Shown here piece after piece: positions 1 to 11,855 of a stretch of 64,000 bases of DNA (position 1 is the first letter of the stretch; every line of letters starts with the position of its first letter). A program made the position numbers and the translations under genes. The notes under the pieces were generated by a model. That model worked only from the letters and a program-made list of their open reading frames with translations, had not been told where the DNA came from and ran no database searches. Source of the DNA: Dicaeum eximium. Its lineage: Eukaryota > Chordata > Aves > Passeriformes > Dicaeidae. The DNA lies in NCBI GenBank assembly GCA_013396995.1, contig VWZP01010956.1, positions 62,001-126,000 on the forward strand, written 5' to 3'.

Positions 1-1390
1 AAAAAGAATAAATGTTTATGGAAAAGTCTGTCCCTGATGGAAACTGGGGAGAACAGAAATCGTCTTTGAGGTGATGTTTGGATTTGCTGGTGAGAAGCCA
101 AGTCCCTCTTGGTTCTTAGCTCTACCATAACATTAATGTACAGAGCATCACAAAGTGTAGCTGGCCTGTAAGTCAGGAGACAGCACTCAAAAGTTAATGC
201 CTACCAAGACTGTGTGCATGTATGGAGTCAAAATATGTCCATGGTGCACCACAGAACCCTCGTTCACTGAAGTAGGTTTGCTAAAATAGTGATTCATTCT
301 TCAGAACAGAGAACATCAGGACTGGAGTCTGAGATAAAAATCAGACTTTGTCAATAAGGAATATCTCTCTGCCCATCCCAGTACCTGTGAGCAGCAGACA
401 TCTCTCTCTTAATTTATCATGGAGATTTCAGCTATCATTTCCATGAGATCTGAAAGAACGGATTTCTTGAGCAGCAAACAGTCAGGGAAAGATCACACTG
501 AATACAGGTGCCACAGAAGATGTCTGAGGGTACTACTATCCAGATATATCTGGTATGTTTAGAACACACCTCTTAACATATTTGAGGAATGGGAAGAATC
601 ATTTTAAAAGCACTAGTCCTAAAGTACTATGATAACAAATATATATGTAGCAGATCTATCAAGAGAAGAATTAATCAAACCTAATCTCCACTGGGTTGGG
701 GGATTTTTATGATTTATGGATTTTTCATTGACAATAAGAGATATTAATTAATATTTTTGTGGGAAAATTCATGATGTCTTTAATTTGTATGGATTCTCTG
801 ACATATTATAAGGGATAAAGGAATATCCAGTCTTCCCCTTGCTGGATTGAATAGCAGAACCTCTGCCTTTTAGCAAGTTTTCTGTTCTCATGAAGCACAA
901 TATTTGTAAAACCTCTACCTTTATTTTTGTGTTTCAATGAAAGTACTTTTGGTGGGAAAAAGATGAACATATATTTGCTGACATGGAACATGGGAACATC
1001 TTCATGTCCTCTATAAAGCAGGCTTAAAAACAATGTGCTTCAAAGATGTGCTTCAGGGCACTAACAAGAGTTGCCTCAAAATAATGCAATGTCAGAAAAT
1101 ATTCCTCCTAAACTTAAAATAAGTAAAGTAAATGCAGAAATAATGGACACTGAACATGGAGTGTTTGTGTAATTTAAAGTTATAAATATTGGCCCATATT
1201 TTCACTGAGGGCCTCTCAGTACAGGTTTGTCCCAAACTCACTGCCATTGCCAAAAACATATCTGGTGTTCTTTCCACTTGTAAACTTGCACTTTTTTATA
1301 CACATATTTTATCTGACATTTGAATTAACACTTAAGACAACTTGTAGAAGCAGACACATTTGATAACATGATGAAGCACAGCAAACTGTA
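1..1390. other. Unique AT-rich noncoding DNA
   Basis: No gene, transposon or RNA signature is visible. The longest open frames are 61-75 codons on the minus strand (806-1033, 1092-1277); they show no recognisable domain and are within what chance gives in such AT-rich DNA. Confidence 0.55.
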
Positions 1391-1444
1391 GAGCTAAATG
1401 CTGTATATTCCAAAGGAGAGCTAAATGCTGTATATTCCAAAGGA
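1391..1444. repeat. 27-bp tandem duplication, two identical copies
   Basis: A 27-bp unit beginning GAGCTAAATGCTG occurs at 1391-1417 and again, without a spacer and without a mismatch, at 1418-1444. Perfect identity suggests a recent local duplication, for example by replication slippage. Confidence 0.9.
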
Positions 1445-2180
1445 GTTTTATAATGCTCAAGATAATGTACAAGATCTCAGATAAAACACAAAAAACTCAC
1501 ATAATAATGCTTCTTCAAGAAGAGCAGAGATGACAGGCAGGGTAGAGAGTATAAGCCACATAATGGGGACAGTTTTAGTTCTATCCAGTAAATCAAAGCT
1601 TGGCAATGATTGCTAAAGTTATGATCCAAGATAAGACCCCAAAGAAAGTGATTAAAGCTGTTAAGCAGAGTGTGGCCAGTGCAGCAAATGTTACCAATTC
1701 AAAGCAGAGATTTTGCTGCTGAAGGGATTTTCCTTTCAAGAGCCGGATTAGTTATCCCAGATGTGTTAGAAAAAGCATTTTAAAGAGATTGCATGAAGGC
1801 CACTAGAAAATGCAAAATCAAAAATAAAAATAAGATCTCCTTCACACTAATCTAGAAGGAACAGTGATACAGAGGAATTTATAAGGCCTTTCTTTCAGCC
1901 AGACACATCAAGAAAAACAACCTCATATGAATAATACAGGAAAGCTATTACTGTGAAGTAAGATAAACATGGAGTTGTTTATTTTGACTAGGAGTAGGCA
2001 ATTTGTTCTATACTATTTTTCTAATTCTTGAAATAGCTTCCCTAGATGACCTTAAAATTTAGAATATGATAGTACATTTGTAGTCTGGTTTGGCTCTTTA
2101 ATTTGGTTGGTTTTGAGGATTTGTCGTTGGGCTTTGGGTTTTTCATTTTGTTAAGGGTTTGCTTGGGTTTTTGTTTTTAG
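1445..2180. other. Noncoding DNA ending in a T-rich, G-interrupted tract
   Basis: Nothing gene-like is visible. From about 2092 the plus strand becomes rich in T runs broken by GG and GGG (TTTGGTTGG, GGGTTTTT), leading into the poly-T tract that follows. Confidence 0.5.
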
Positions 2181-2243
2181 GTTTTTTTTTTTTNNNNNNN
2201 NNNNNNNNNNNNNNNNNNNNNNNNTTTTTTTTTTTTTTTTTTT
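2181..2243. repeat. Poly-T tract containing an assembly gap
   Basis: A T homopolymer runs into 31 unknown bases (N at 2194-2224) and resumes as T to 2243. The gap is most simply a failure to read or assemble the homopolymer, so its true length is unknown. Confidence 0.9.
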
Positions 2244-3108
2244 AAACTAGGAGATTTAATGCTACAGTTGCTTCCTTAAAGGCACAAGATGAGAACTGGT
2301 CACTCTGATGGGTCTCTTTTTCTCAAAATGCCAACAAATATGAAACCCATAATTTAGTAAATCCAACAAAAGGCTCTACTTTTGAATTACATAACCATGG
2401 CTTGGGCTTAAACTGGGTTGAGAGGGACCTCAGCACATCCCCACCTGAAAGCAGGGTCAGCCATGAAGCTGGACCAGGTTGGTCATGCCCTGGAAAGAAT
2501 AACATTCACATCTCAAAGAAGATCTGAACATTCAGGTGGCTGCTGGAGTGATTGACTGAACATATCTGATCACTATGATGATTGGTTGACTGTTTATATT
2601 ATCTGGCAAAAGAGAACATAAAAAACTACAGTTTTAAGTAGCTTACAGTTTATGAGTAAAGGCTCACACTCCCTAACTGAAAGGCTGAATACAATATTAA
2701 TTTCTTTCTTTGTTCTTTTAATTATTGTTAAAAATATGAGCATGAGACTTAGAAAGTACAGTTTTTAGAAGACAGTAGCTCTACCTAAGAGCTGTGGTTG
2801 TTGTAAGACAGCATGCTTTGCATCCATGAAAACAAGTACATCCCATAGCTACTCATAATAATAAAACTGAATAGTGCTATGTCTTTACAAATAAATGAAA
2901 CATTTTAAAGAATACAATTTTTAGTTTTCCCTTGTCATTTGCATCTGTTCCATGACCTCACAGTGCAAGGACTTGGGAACCAGTAATAGTAAGTTAGTAT
3001 AGAATAATTAACAAGGCAGTAATAGCTAACAGATAACATTGAAGTAGGCTTTTCTTATAATAACACTTCAGTCCTGAGGTCAGTAAGTGTTAACAGTGGC
3101 TTTGTTTC
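2244..3108. other. Unique noncoding DNA
   Basis: No recognisable element. A 60-codon minus-strand frame (2323-2505) is the longest open frame and has no family resemblance I can name. Confidence 0.5.
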
Positions 3109-3170
3109 AGTTAATTAAATATTTGCTTTAAAATATATCTAGTAGAATGGCTAGATTGCAGTCATCATAT
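3109..3170 (+). repeat. 62-bp dispersed direct repeat, copy 1
   Basis: This 62-bp segment, beginning AGTTAATTAAATATTTGC and ending GCAGTCATCATAT, is identical base for base to 3722-3783. The flanks of the two copies differ on both sides, so only these 62 bp are shared. It matches no transposon end that I know. Confidence 0.9.
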
Positions 3171-3721
3171 AGCAACAGAAAAATTTTATATTGCACTCCT
3201 TGTATTAAGAAAAATAAATTGGTCAAGTCTGTATTGCATAAAGTAACAAACTACCAAGTTTCCCAGTTTGGAAGTAAGTTTATTAACTTGTTGTCTGATT
3301 AACACTCCTGAGGTATTCACCTGGCTATTCTGCTTCCAGAATCTGTCATCATCTCTTCATGTTAACACACTGTGTGACATTGGCTTGCCAGCTCCCTCAG
3401 AGCTAATCTGGGATGTGTGCATAACATTCATTGCAGTGTTTGAATGTGGTCTCAGCAAATCTGAGAGAAAAGGGACAAGTGGAGGAGAAAAATTTATCCA
3501 TCTGGGATATTAGAATACTGACATGAAAGCTAATTAAAGGTTTTTACTGTATGTTTCCTTTCAAGATGCTTAAGGAAATGATTTTGTCTAGTTATCAGAA
3601 TCAAAATATGTGGACTTGAGAGCCATGTATGACCATTCTGAATCACTATAACTTATCTCTATGTCCTTATATGACTTTTGCCATTAAGGCAGAGAAATGC
3701 CTCTAGAATAATTATTTAGTT
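3171..3721. other. Spacer between the two 62-bp repeats
   Basis: Unique sequence of 551 bp separates the identical repeats. An 81-codon plus-strand frame lies inside (3268-3513); it has a hydrophobic start but no recognisable domain, and I do not call it a gene. Confidence 0.45.
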
Positions 3722-3783
3722 AGTTAATTAAATATTTGCTTTAAAATATATCTAGTAGAATGGCTAGATTGCAGTCATCATAT
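3722..3783 (+). repeat. 62-bp dispersed direct repeat, copy 2
   Basis: Identical to 3109-3170 and in the same orientation, offset by 613 bp. The origin could be a recent duplicative event or an assembly artefact. Confidence 0.9.
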
Positions 3784-6247
3784 TTACATTGACTAAATTC
3801 TAATAGTCATCTACATAGCTGAGGATTATTTGTGAAAAGACTTACTTTTAATAACAAATGTACTTTTTGCTTGAGGTATTATAAATTTTTCTGGCCTTCT
3901 ACCTTATTTCCAGTTCCACAGGAATCCAACATCTCTGGTTGGCACTGTGTAGTACAAATTTCAATTAATTAATCTGGTTTTATTTATTTTAGTAAAAACA
4001 GAAATGCGTTTCTAGCCACATATGTTAATTCAGATTTCTTGACATTTTTCATCAGCTGAGGGCACTAATCCTGGTGTTTTACACAAATTATGATTCAGTT
4101 GTATGATGCCTATGTAAATTCCAGCAGTTGTAACTAAATATATTTCAGAACTGAAATACAGGAGAGAGGAGGGGGAGGTATTCAGCCACCTGAACTGTGC
4201 TATAATGTTGTCACAAGTGTTTAAAGAACAATGAGAGGGAAACTTCAATGAGTAATGGTGGGTTGAACAAATTCCTGTATGTCCCTCCTGTATATCACTT
4301 GCTGTTTTAAGGTGTACTTCATTGAAGTTGTAAAACACTTTGAGATCTTCAGATGAAAGGTACTACAAAATGAAAAGCAATGTTGTTATTAGTTTGTGTA
4401 TTCCAAGCCCCTTTAGGACAGCTGCAAAATCCATAATCTGGAGTTTGCATTAGAATCTTTGATTTTAGGTAAATTCCTTATCTTTGAATTAGAGGATTAA
4501 AGAAACAAAAGGGAAATATAACCTTTTCTATGCATTTGAGTCTTGTTTACTCCCTAATGCATTATATAGTACATAGTATGTTGTTCTTGATCCTCCAAGT
4601 TATTAATAATTAATGAGTAATTTAATAAAACCCATCACATTTTCAGTTTTAGGATAGTAAACTGGTTTATATACTCAAATAATTTAAGGCACCATGTTAT
4701 GTTCTCATTCTAGGTGCTTGACAATTGACACAAGCATAAAAAAAGAAGTTCGTGTTATTTGAAGAGCACGGACTGGAATTACTTACAAGAATTACACTTC
4801 ATGCAATATTTGCTCTTACCAGAGCATTAATACTTACCACATCTCCTCAGATGATGTCCCAGGAGTAATCTGTACTGCAGAACTACACCAGGACTTCTAC
4901 TGCTGTTATTTTATTGTTATAGTGCCCCTTAGACTCATACTTATGTTTCCCTCTCTGTAACAGAAATGGGAGAGGTTAAGTGTTTTACTACTCTAGTTGC
5001 TCTGTATAGTATCCTCTGCAGAGTACACTTGTGCTCCCTGTCTTGTAAATATTGTGTATAAGAGAACCTTATATAAAAAAAGGAAGACATGAGGTTTTTA
5101 GAGATATGCTCTGGTTATAATAGTAAAATAATCACAGAACATAGACAAGACCCCTTGTATGGATAATTTGCTTGCAAATAAACCTTTATGTAGAGTATTT
5201 TGCTACTAATCTTGGGTTTGTTTGTTTTGGTTCTTTTGATTTTTTATCAGACTGTTCCCTAAATTGGATCTTTTGTTGCTCTTACAATCAGATTTAAATT
5301 GTACTTGCCATCTCACTTTAATATTTTTTTTTAGTAATTTAAATGTCATTTCTCAGAAACAAATATCCAGGACAAAAGGAATCTATTGCATAGTTGAATG
5401 GTGTTTAAAAGCATGAAGATAAACAAAGTCTATTGTAATTATGCCGGGGGCATAATTTTGACTGTTCTGCTCTGCCTTCTATAATTAGTCTTGAAAGCAA
5501 ATACTGTTACATTCAGCCACGAAATGAAGTGGAAGAGCTGAGTTTATTAGAGATTAATAAAGTCTCCATGAACATTCCTAAAAAGCTACTGAACCCTTAA
5601 GTATAGATTATAGGTCAGAACATGTTGCCAGTACTTTCTCAGAGGGCAAGAAATTGAGTACACTGTGTCTATTAACTAAAATGAGAGTGAATGGAGGGCT
5701 GTCAAATGTAATGGAAGATTTTAACAAATTACACCACAGAAAAAGATGTGTGGTATTTTTATTACAACATTTAAATGTATTTTTAACAGTCCTATTACTG
5801 TGATGCTTTATGAAAAAATCCACTGCTCTCATTACTGAAATTCATTGCAGCAATATGTGCATGTTTAAGTAGTATTGCTCATTTATAAAGACATTTAAAT
5901 GTAATTTTCTCAAAAATTCTAAACTATATTACCAAGCTATATAACCCCTTTACATTTGAAATGGTGTCTTTTTCCATCCAAGGAACTTCTAAAGATGTGT
6001 CAGATAGCAATGATTTCACTTTTCCTTTCGTAAATGGTACCCAGAATACAGAAAGTGATTAAGCTATTGTGTAAGCTCTTCAAAATAAACATGATATATG
6101 TGTTGTAAATCTGATACAAGGCAAACCCCATGAATTACCTATTCTCTCGCACTGTCATCTAAATTAACTTTGTGTATCAAATAATAATTAGCTTGGTTTG
6201 CAAACTCAAACTCTTTGTGGTGCAAAACAGAAGTCACAGTTGCTCTG
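3784..6247. other. Unique AT-rich noncoding DNA
   Basis: I see no transposon, RNA gene or convincing coding frame. The 102-codon minus-strand frame at 4030-4338 is the longest, and it lacks any recognisable motif. Confidence 0.5.
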
Positions 6248-6302
6248 AAAAAAAAAAACCAAAAAACCAACAAAAAACCACCAAACTCACAAACAAAACC
6301 CC
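6248..6302. repeat. A-rich low-complexity tract with CC interruptions
   Basis: Runs of A are broken at intervals by CC or single C, as in AAAAAACCAACAAAAAACCA. It is the complement of the GG-interrupted T tracts seen elsewhere in the window. No upstream retrotransposon body could be tied to it. Confidence 0.8.
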
Positions 6303-6856
6303 AAAGATATCATATTAATTGTAATAAATATTAAAAAATTATCAATGTCTTAAAGCATCTCACACTCCCTCCTACATGCCTAATTCTGCATTTAACACAT
6401 GCCTTAAAATATGACATGTCTATATATTATCTGATATAATTTGTCAGACATTACATTTCTTAGGGAAACAAAGTTATAGATCTTTTAGTAAGTTATAGAT
6501 ATTTTATTTTTTATTTCTGTAATATACATATTACTTCATTAATTATTATCAATCACTTTAGAGTTACTCAGGGAATTGAGTCCACCTAATCCACAGAGGA
6601 CAAGATATCTACATCTCTGGGGAAATACAAGTCATTACCCCCAGAGGGAATTTTTTTTCTTTTTAAGTTTTTTTTTTGTATTTTAAAAAGACTTCTAAGA
6701 CTGGCAGGAATTGTGTGTGTCTATGTGTATGTGTGTGTATGTTTTGGACTTTCAAGGTTTTCTACATTTTCTCCTGTGCAAACTGCTATTATATTTGTAT
6801 TTTATTAGGGTAGAAGTACATGTGCAGGCATAAAGTTCCAGCAAAAAATTTCAATT
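6303..6856. other. AT-rich DNA with an imperfect TG repeat
   Basis: Mostly unique. At 6712-6741 there is an interrupted TG microsatellite with A and C substitutions, which suggests an old, decaying repeat. A T-run lies just before it. Confidence 0.6.
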
Positions 6857-6900
6857 AAAAAAAAAAAAAAACCAAAAAAAAAAAAAACCAAAAAAAACCA
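6857..6900. repeat. A-rich tract with CC interruptions
   Basis: Three long A runs are separated by CC, the same pattern as 6248-6302 about 600 bp upstream. Confidence 0.85.
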
Positions 6901-9776
6901 ACTTAATCTGGAGATGCTGGGCATTTGTTTGAGTCATTCTGGGATAAATCCAAGTTTACCTCAGTGTCCCAAAGTGGTACTAGATTATGGTGTATGCAAC
7001 AGTAAATTCAGGTACTATAGGTTATGTATTGACCTCAAAGCTCAGGAAAATGGCATCATTGGATGGAAGTCACTCAACAGAACTATTTACACTGAGATGG
7101 GTGATCAAGTAATTCAAAACAGAGTATAAATAATTTTGTTTGAGTACCACTTATTCAATGATTATGTAGAATAGTTATTAAATATAACTCAAGACTGGTT
7201 GTTGTGACAAATGCATTTGCATTATTTATTTTGTATGTATGAGCATTATTATGCATCTGTAAGTTTTAGAATTTGGTGCAAATAAAATTTTGTTAGTTTC
7301 CTGATGTTCATAATTTCTTCTTTTGGTAAAATTAGAAATAACTGGCCTAGAGATAATTAGCATATACAGAAGACCTTATTTTCCAAATAAGGTGCATTTA
7401 TTAGCCAGGTAGTTTCAAATCCAAAATACAACATGACTGTAAAAAGTACTGTCTAGAGTTCATTTTAGCTGCCAAAATATGTTTATATTTATAGGTGAGG
7501 TCAAAAATATGCCCTTAAATATATTGACCTGCATGAATACGCTTTCATAAATTTGTAAGACACATATAATTGAATGTTTCTTAAAGCCTAAAAATAAAGT
7601 GTGTGAAACCATTGCATAACCTCCACTGAAGAAGGCAAAAATACAACAGATGTTGGCTTAGTTATAATTTGCCTTTAGCACTTTATAGATTGCTAGACTT
7701 TTCAGCATCTTCTTACATATTTCTTATGAGAAACAGTGAAAAAGCTGAAGTAGAATATGTAATGCAAAAAAGTATACATATCTTTTCTGCAATTTAACCT
7801 GAATTCCTGAAATAAAATCATGTGACAGTTTAGTCTAGTCCATTTTATCAAATTTTTATCTATATATATGTGTATGTGTTTGTGAAGCTGCATATATATA
7901 TATAAATTATATATACATATAAATAAAAAAAATTATCAGAAGAATATTAAAATTCTCAGTCAAATAAATACACTAAGTAGTATTTTTTTCAATAAGTAGT
8001 CGATTTATATCAACACAGTAAAAATATTGAGAGGTCCAGGTGCCTGATCACATTTGGTTTCCAAAAGTAAATCTCTTTTTAAACCACTATGTTTTCTGAA
8101 AGGTCTATTGGTATTTTTTGTCCAAAATGGAAACTTTCAGGCAAGAAACCATTGTCCTTATCTTTAGTCAGAGATATAAGTAACAATCTCATTTATTTCC
8201 TCACATCAAACTAGTATATGGCTGAATAAATTGCATAGCTTGTAGACTCACTTGATAAGATAAACAAATGAGAGTCTTCAAATTTATATTATATTACAGA
8301 ATGAATTGTTTGAGGCAAGGTATATTAAAAAAACCAACACTAGAAAAGAATAATGAAAGAAAAGATTGTTGAAAAGAGGAAACGAACCATTTTTGAAACT
8401 TGGATGGAACTATTTAAAAATACAAGAATGGAAAATATATATTGTGTCTATACAACGAAAATATAAATTGAATTCTGAGAAAAAGAAACGAGGTCAGACA
8501 GAAAGATACTGGAAATCTGCAGTTACTATATATAATATATATAATATTATTATTCTGTAATATATAAATATATTGTTTGTTACAGAACTGTAGAGCTATA
8601 AGTATACAGAGACAGTTTAATTCCTGGAGCCAATACTTTTTCTTTAAGAAAATTTATTTCTTCCTGGTTAGGTTGTAAAACATTCTGAAAAATAAGGCAT
8701 TTCATATTTTAACACAGCTTTCATGTTGGAAGAAAAAGTTTGAAAAATAAGTGTACAAATACAGACATATTTTTTGTTTTCAGAGGAAACTGCCGATTTT
8801 TGTTCCAAGTACATGAATTAGTATTTTTTCAGTTCTGATATTTAAAAATTCAAAACACTGAATGTTTTTTTTCCTGTTAATTGGTTTCTTTATCTAAAAC
8901 TAAGTCTCTTAGGAAAAATGAGAATTTAGTTCTGTTGCACTTATTTCATTGAAGTAGGAGTTATTCAAATTTTGCTGCTTCTGCGTGTGGAATAATGAAA
9001 ACATTTAATTTCCTACAAAGTGTAAAAACAAATAAATAAACAAAAAATAACTCCACAAACCAGTGGAAATCAGTACTTCTTACATTTGCCAGGCTAAAGT
9101 ATGGAAGAATGTAGAAATCCCAAAAGAAAAAAAAAAAGTTGAAGTTTTCTCTGGAGGTTACCTAGGACAAGGTGTTGCTCAAAGAGCCAGTTCCAAAATT
9201 ACCTCAACATGTTAAAATGTTTAATAAGTACTGCTTGTCCCTGAGCAGGTGGCCATACTCTTTTAAAAACAGATTGGCAGCAAGAAACGTGCAGTAAATA
9301 AAGCTCAAACGGACTTGTAAATGCAAGTTGGTAAAAGCCTAATACTGTTCAGCAACTTAAAAGTTCAGCTTAAGTTTTTTAACTTAAAAAAATCTTGACT
9401 GAAATGCTTGTTTGAAGGTCTCATAAAGCATCTGTAATAGGGATAGGGACTGTGCCTTTGCATTCTGTATTTATCTTCAATGACTGCAGGATAACAATGA
9501 ATTCTTTACCAATCACTGAAGAGAAAATTAATCTGAAAGACAAAGTATTTACCAAGCTTTAGAATTTATCTTGAAATTTTCAAATCAGATCTTTATTAAC
9601 TCTCTGAAAATCATTTATTAATTGAGCAGAGCCTAATAAAATCAAATAGCAATGAAATAATATATAATATAGATAAAAAGACTTTAATTATGGTATCAGA
9701 TCTTGAAAATGAGTTCACGCATTGTCCAAAAACAGTCCTTGAAGCTATGTGCTCCCATCTGTTTTTAGGAAACTAG
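6901..9776. other. Very AT-rich noncoding DNA
   Basis: No gene or named transposon is visible. Two stretches approach pure A and T: 7859-7926 (TATATA runs around a short GTGTATGTG insert) and 8525-8575. Short open frames at 6914-7129, 7702-7893 and 8366-8560 have no domain features. Confidence 0.5.
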
Positions 9777-9858
9777 TTTCTTTTTAGTCTCATCAAAATA
9801 TAGAAGGTGTAAGTTCTAATTTCTTTTTTGTCTCATCAAATTATGGAAAGTGTAAGTT
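9777..9858 (+). repeat. Diverged tandem duplication of about 40 bp
   Basis: The segment 9777-9816 (TTTCTTTTTAGTCTCATCAA and onward to GTGTAAGTT) is followed at about 9820-9858 by a near copy with a handful of substitutions. The divergence makes it older than the perfect tandem copies elsewhere in the window. Confidence 0.75.
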
Positions 9859-10160
9859 GAATTCTGTGTAGGAGATGTCTGGTGAGGTTTACTGGCAGAA
9901 AGGAATCAGTAGATGAAATCATATGAGGGATCTTTTATATACTGAAGATGAAGCCATGTATTTGATGTGCCTTTACTGAGTTCGGTGGTCACAAAAGCAA
10001 TCTCAGAAAGGAAGTGTGGACTTGATTTAAACTAGGTCATCACAGACAAAAACACTCTCTGAAGCAGATAATTTTGATTTACAAGCCTCTAGGAAGTGCA
10101 ATTTTGCCCAACCAAAGGCTATCACAGAAAACAGAAGCATGTGTGTTTCTACAAACTCTG
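9859..10160. other. Unique DNA upstream of a CR1 tail
   Basis: Nothing recognisable. The 5' part of the CR1 copy that ends at about 10215 is not visible here. Confidence 0.45.
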
Positions 10161-10215
10161 AAACTGGATCATCTTAAAGGTCTCTTCCAACCTTGATGAT
10201 TCTATGATTCTGTGA
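10161..10215 (+). mobile_element. CR1 LINE 3' end fragment
   Basis: The order GGATCATCTTAAAGGTCTC, TTCCAACC, then GATTCTATGATTCTGTG is the conserved 3' terminus of avian CR1 LINEs, with the ATTCTRTGAT repeat at the very end. Only about 55 bp remain, as expected for severe 5' truncation during target-primed reverse transcription. It cannot be active. Confidence 0.85.
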
Positions 10216-10988
10216 AATTCATGGTAAATAAAATTGCTATTGCAATTGAGTAATAGAGGAATATCAACATATTTATAATGATTTTGTTGGTACAAAATTT
10301 ATTTGGACACAAATATTTGGCATTCAGATAGAATCACCAATCATGCAGTTTACTATGATTATAATAAAGTAACATTTTCATGCTTTTTTTTGCACACAAA
10401 ACTGTCCATGAGCAATAAATAAATACACATGTCAAAAATAATCTATACCATTATATTTTTTAATTATGTTACTTTAAAATGATAGTGTTTCAATATATCA
10501 CTGTGGTTCCTCCAGAAACAAAGAAAAGCAGAGGTGATTTTGATCCAATTGCAATTAAAATTAAGAAAAAAATTGTCATGAAGGTGAGAGACACTGAATA
10601 CAGCAACTATATTGGCTCTTTTGGCTTATCAAAAGAAAATACATGCCCACTAAGCGTGTAGACTGGCAGTGTTCTACCCCAGAGGGCTCATCTACTGTCA
10701 GATGAATGTAACTCATTAGATTACTATACAGAAAACCCTTTGAGAATACTTTCAGAAAGTAAGAAAGAATTCAATGGATTTCCTTGTATTCTTCTTACTG
10801 TAATTCCAGAATGGTCTCCTCTCTGTCTGTCCTTGTATTCTCACTCCCAAGTATGGGGTTTCTTTTCAAAAACTATCCCACTCCATCTGGCACATTTAAA
10901 TTTTATGTAACACCTTGCATACATATTTTTCAGAATTTTTGGCATTACTGATTATGACAAATATGTAGCAATACTTTGAATAGTAGAT
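10216..10988. other. Unique noncoding DNA
   Basis: No element recognised. A 60-codon plus-strand frame at 10479-10661 has no supporting feature. Confidence 0.45.
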
Positions 10989-11084
10989 ATATTTATATTT
11001 ATATTTATATTTATATTTATATTTATATTTATATTTATATTTATATTTATATTTATATTTATATTTATATTTATATTTATATTT
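10989..11084. repeat. Perfect hexanucleotide microsatellite (ATATTT)16
   Basis: Sixteen uninterrupted ATATTT units occupy exactly 96 bp. Because six is a multiple of three, both strands stay open through it and give artificial Tyr-Ile (plus) and Tyr-Lys (minus) dipeptide frames. These are not genes. Confidence 0.97.
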
Positions 11085-11600
11085 CAAGATGTACCAACAA
11101 TATGGTCATGAGCACAATTGTAATACTCTTTCTTAGTTGTCTTAGCACTATGATTTGCCACTAGTTCTTGTGTCATTCCCTTGCTGGCAGTGAATCTTTC
11201 ACTGCACTGGCTCACCCCACAGCATGTGACTTGACTCCAAGTCAAGCTGACTGAGTAAATGACTGAAGAAATGGCCAGATTATTTCCTGTCCCATATATA
11301 CTATGCTGCCTCGTTTGGAAGAATAAAAATTTTAGATTTAAAGCCAGGCCTCTTCTCTTGTCCTGAGTTTCAAATAACTAATTCTAGCTGATTTTACTTA
11401 CTAATATTAGTAATACAGGAAGAAATTTACAAGGTCAAGAGTTCAGGAAAATTATCGACCCTGACTGTATGAAGTATCTTGTAACTACTTAAAAGCACAT
11501 TTCTTATCTTCCCTATTATAGTACTTTGATTCCAGATGCACCAGAAATCTACCATGAAACCCATAAAAAACGTCCAAAACAGAGGTGAGATATGGAAAAG
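11085..11600. other. Unique noncoding DNA
   Basis: No gene or transposon signature seen. Confidence 0.45.
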
Positions 11601-11657
11601 TTTTTTTAGGGGTGGGGTTTTGTGTGGGTTTTTTTTTCTTTTCTTTTTTTTTTTTTT
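11601..11657 (+). repeat. T-rich tract with GGGG and GGG interruptions
   Basis: The plus strand reads as T runs separated by AGGGG, TGGGG and GTGGG, then long T runs with single C. It belongs to a set of similar tracts at 2092-2180, 36408-36468 and 45926-45962. Confidence 0.75.
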
Positions 11658-11769
11658 AGTGTTATTTATACTATTTTACTAGTAATTTTGTAATTTTCTT
11701 TGTGGAATATTTGAAAATTCTAAGCATTTTGATGAGTTCCCAACAAAAGAGATATTGAGAAATAAATCT

Positions 11770-11855
11770 GGTGGATTTGGCTGCATTAGGCTTACAGTTG
11801 GGCCCAGTGACCTTAAGTGTCTTTTCCAACCTAAATGATTCTAAGATTCCATGAT
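11770..11855 (+). mobile_element. CR1 LINE 3' end fragment
   Basis: The run GTGGATTTGG, then CAGTGACCTTAAGTGTCTTT, TTCCAACCTAAATGATTC and AAGATTCCATGAT follows the avian CR1 3' end in order, with several substitutions. About 86 bp survive, truncated at the 5' side. The terminal repeat is mutated (AAGATTCCATGAT for ATGATTCTATGAT), which suggests an old copy. Confidence 0.85.

Noticed and set aside
10896..11164. Open frames of Tyr-Lys and Tyr-Ile dipeptides on opposite strands
   Set aside because: They are translations of the (ATATTT)16 microsatellite.
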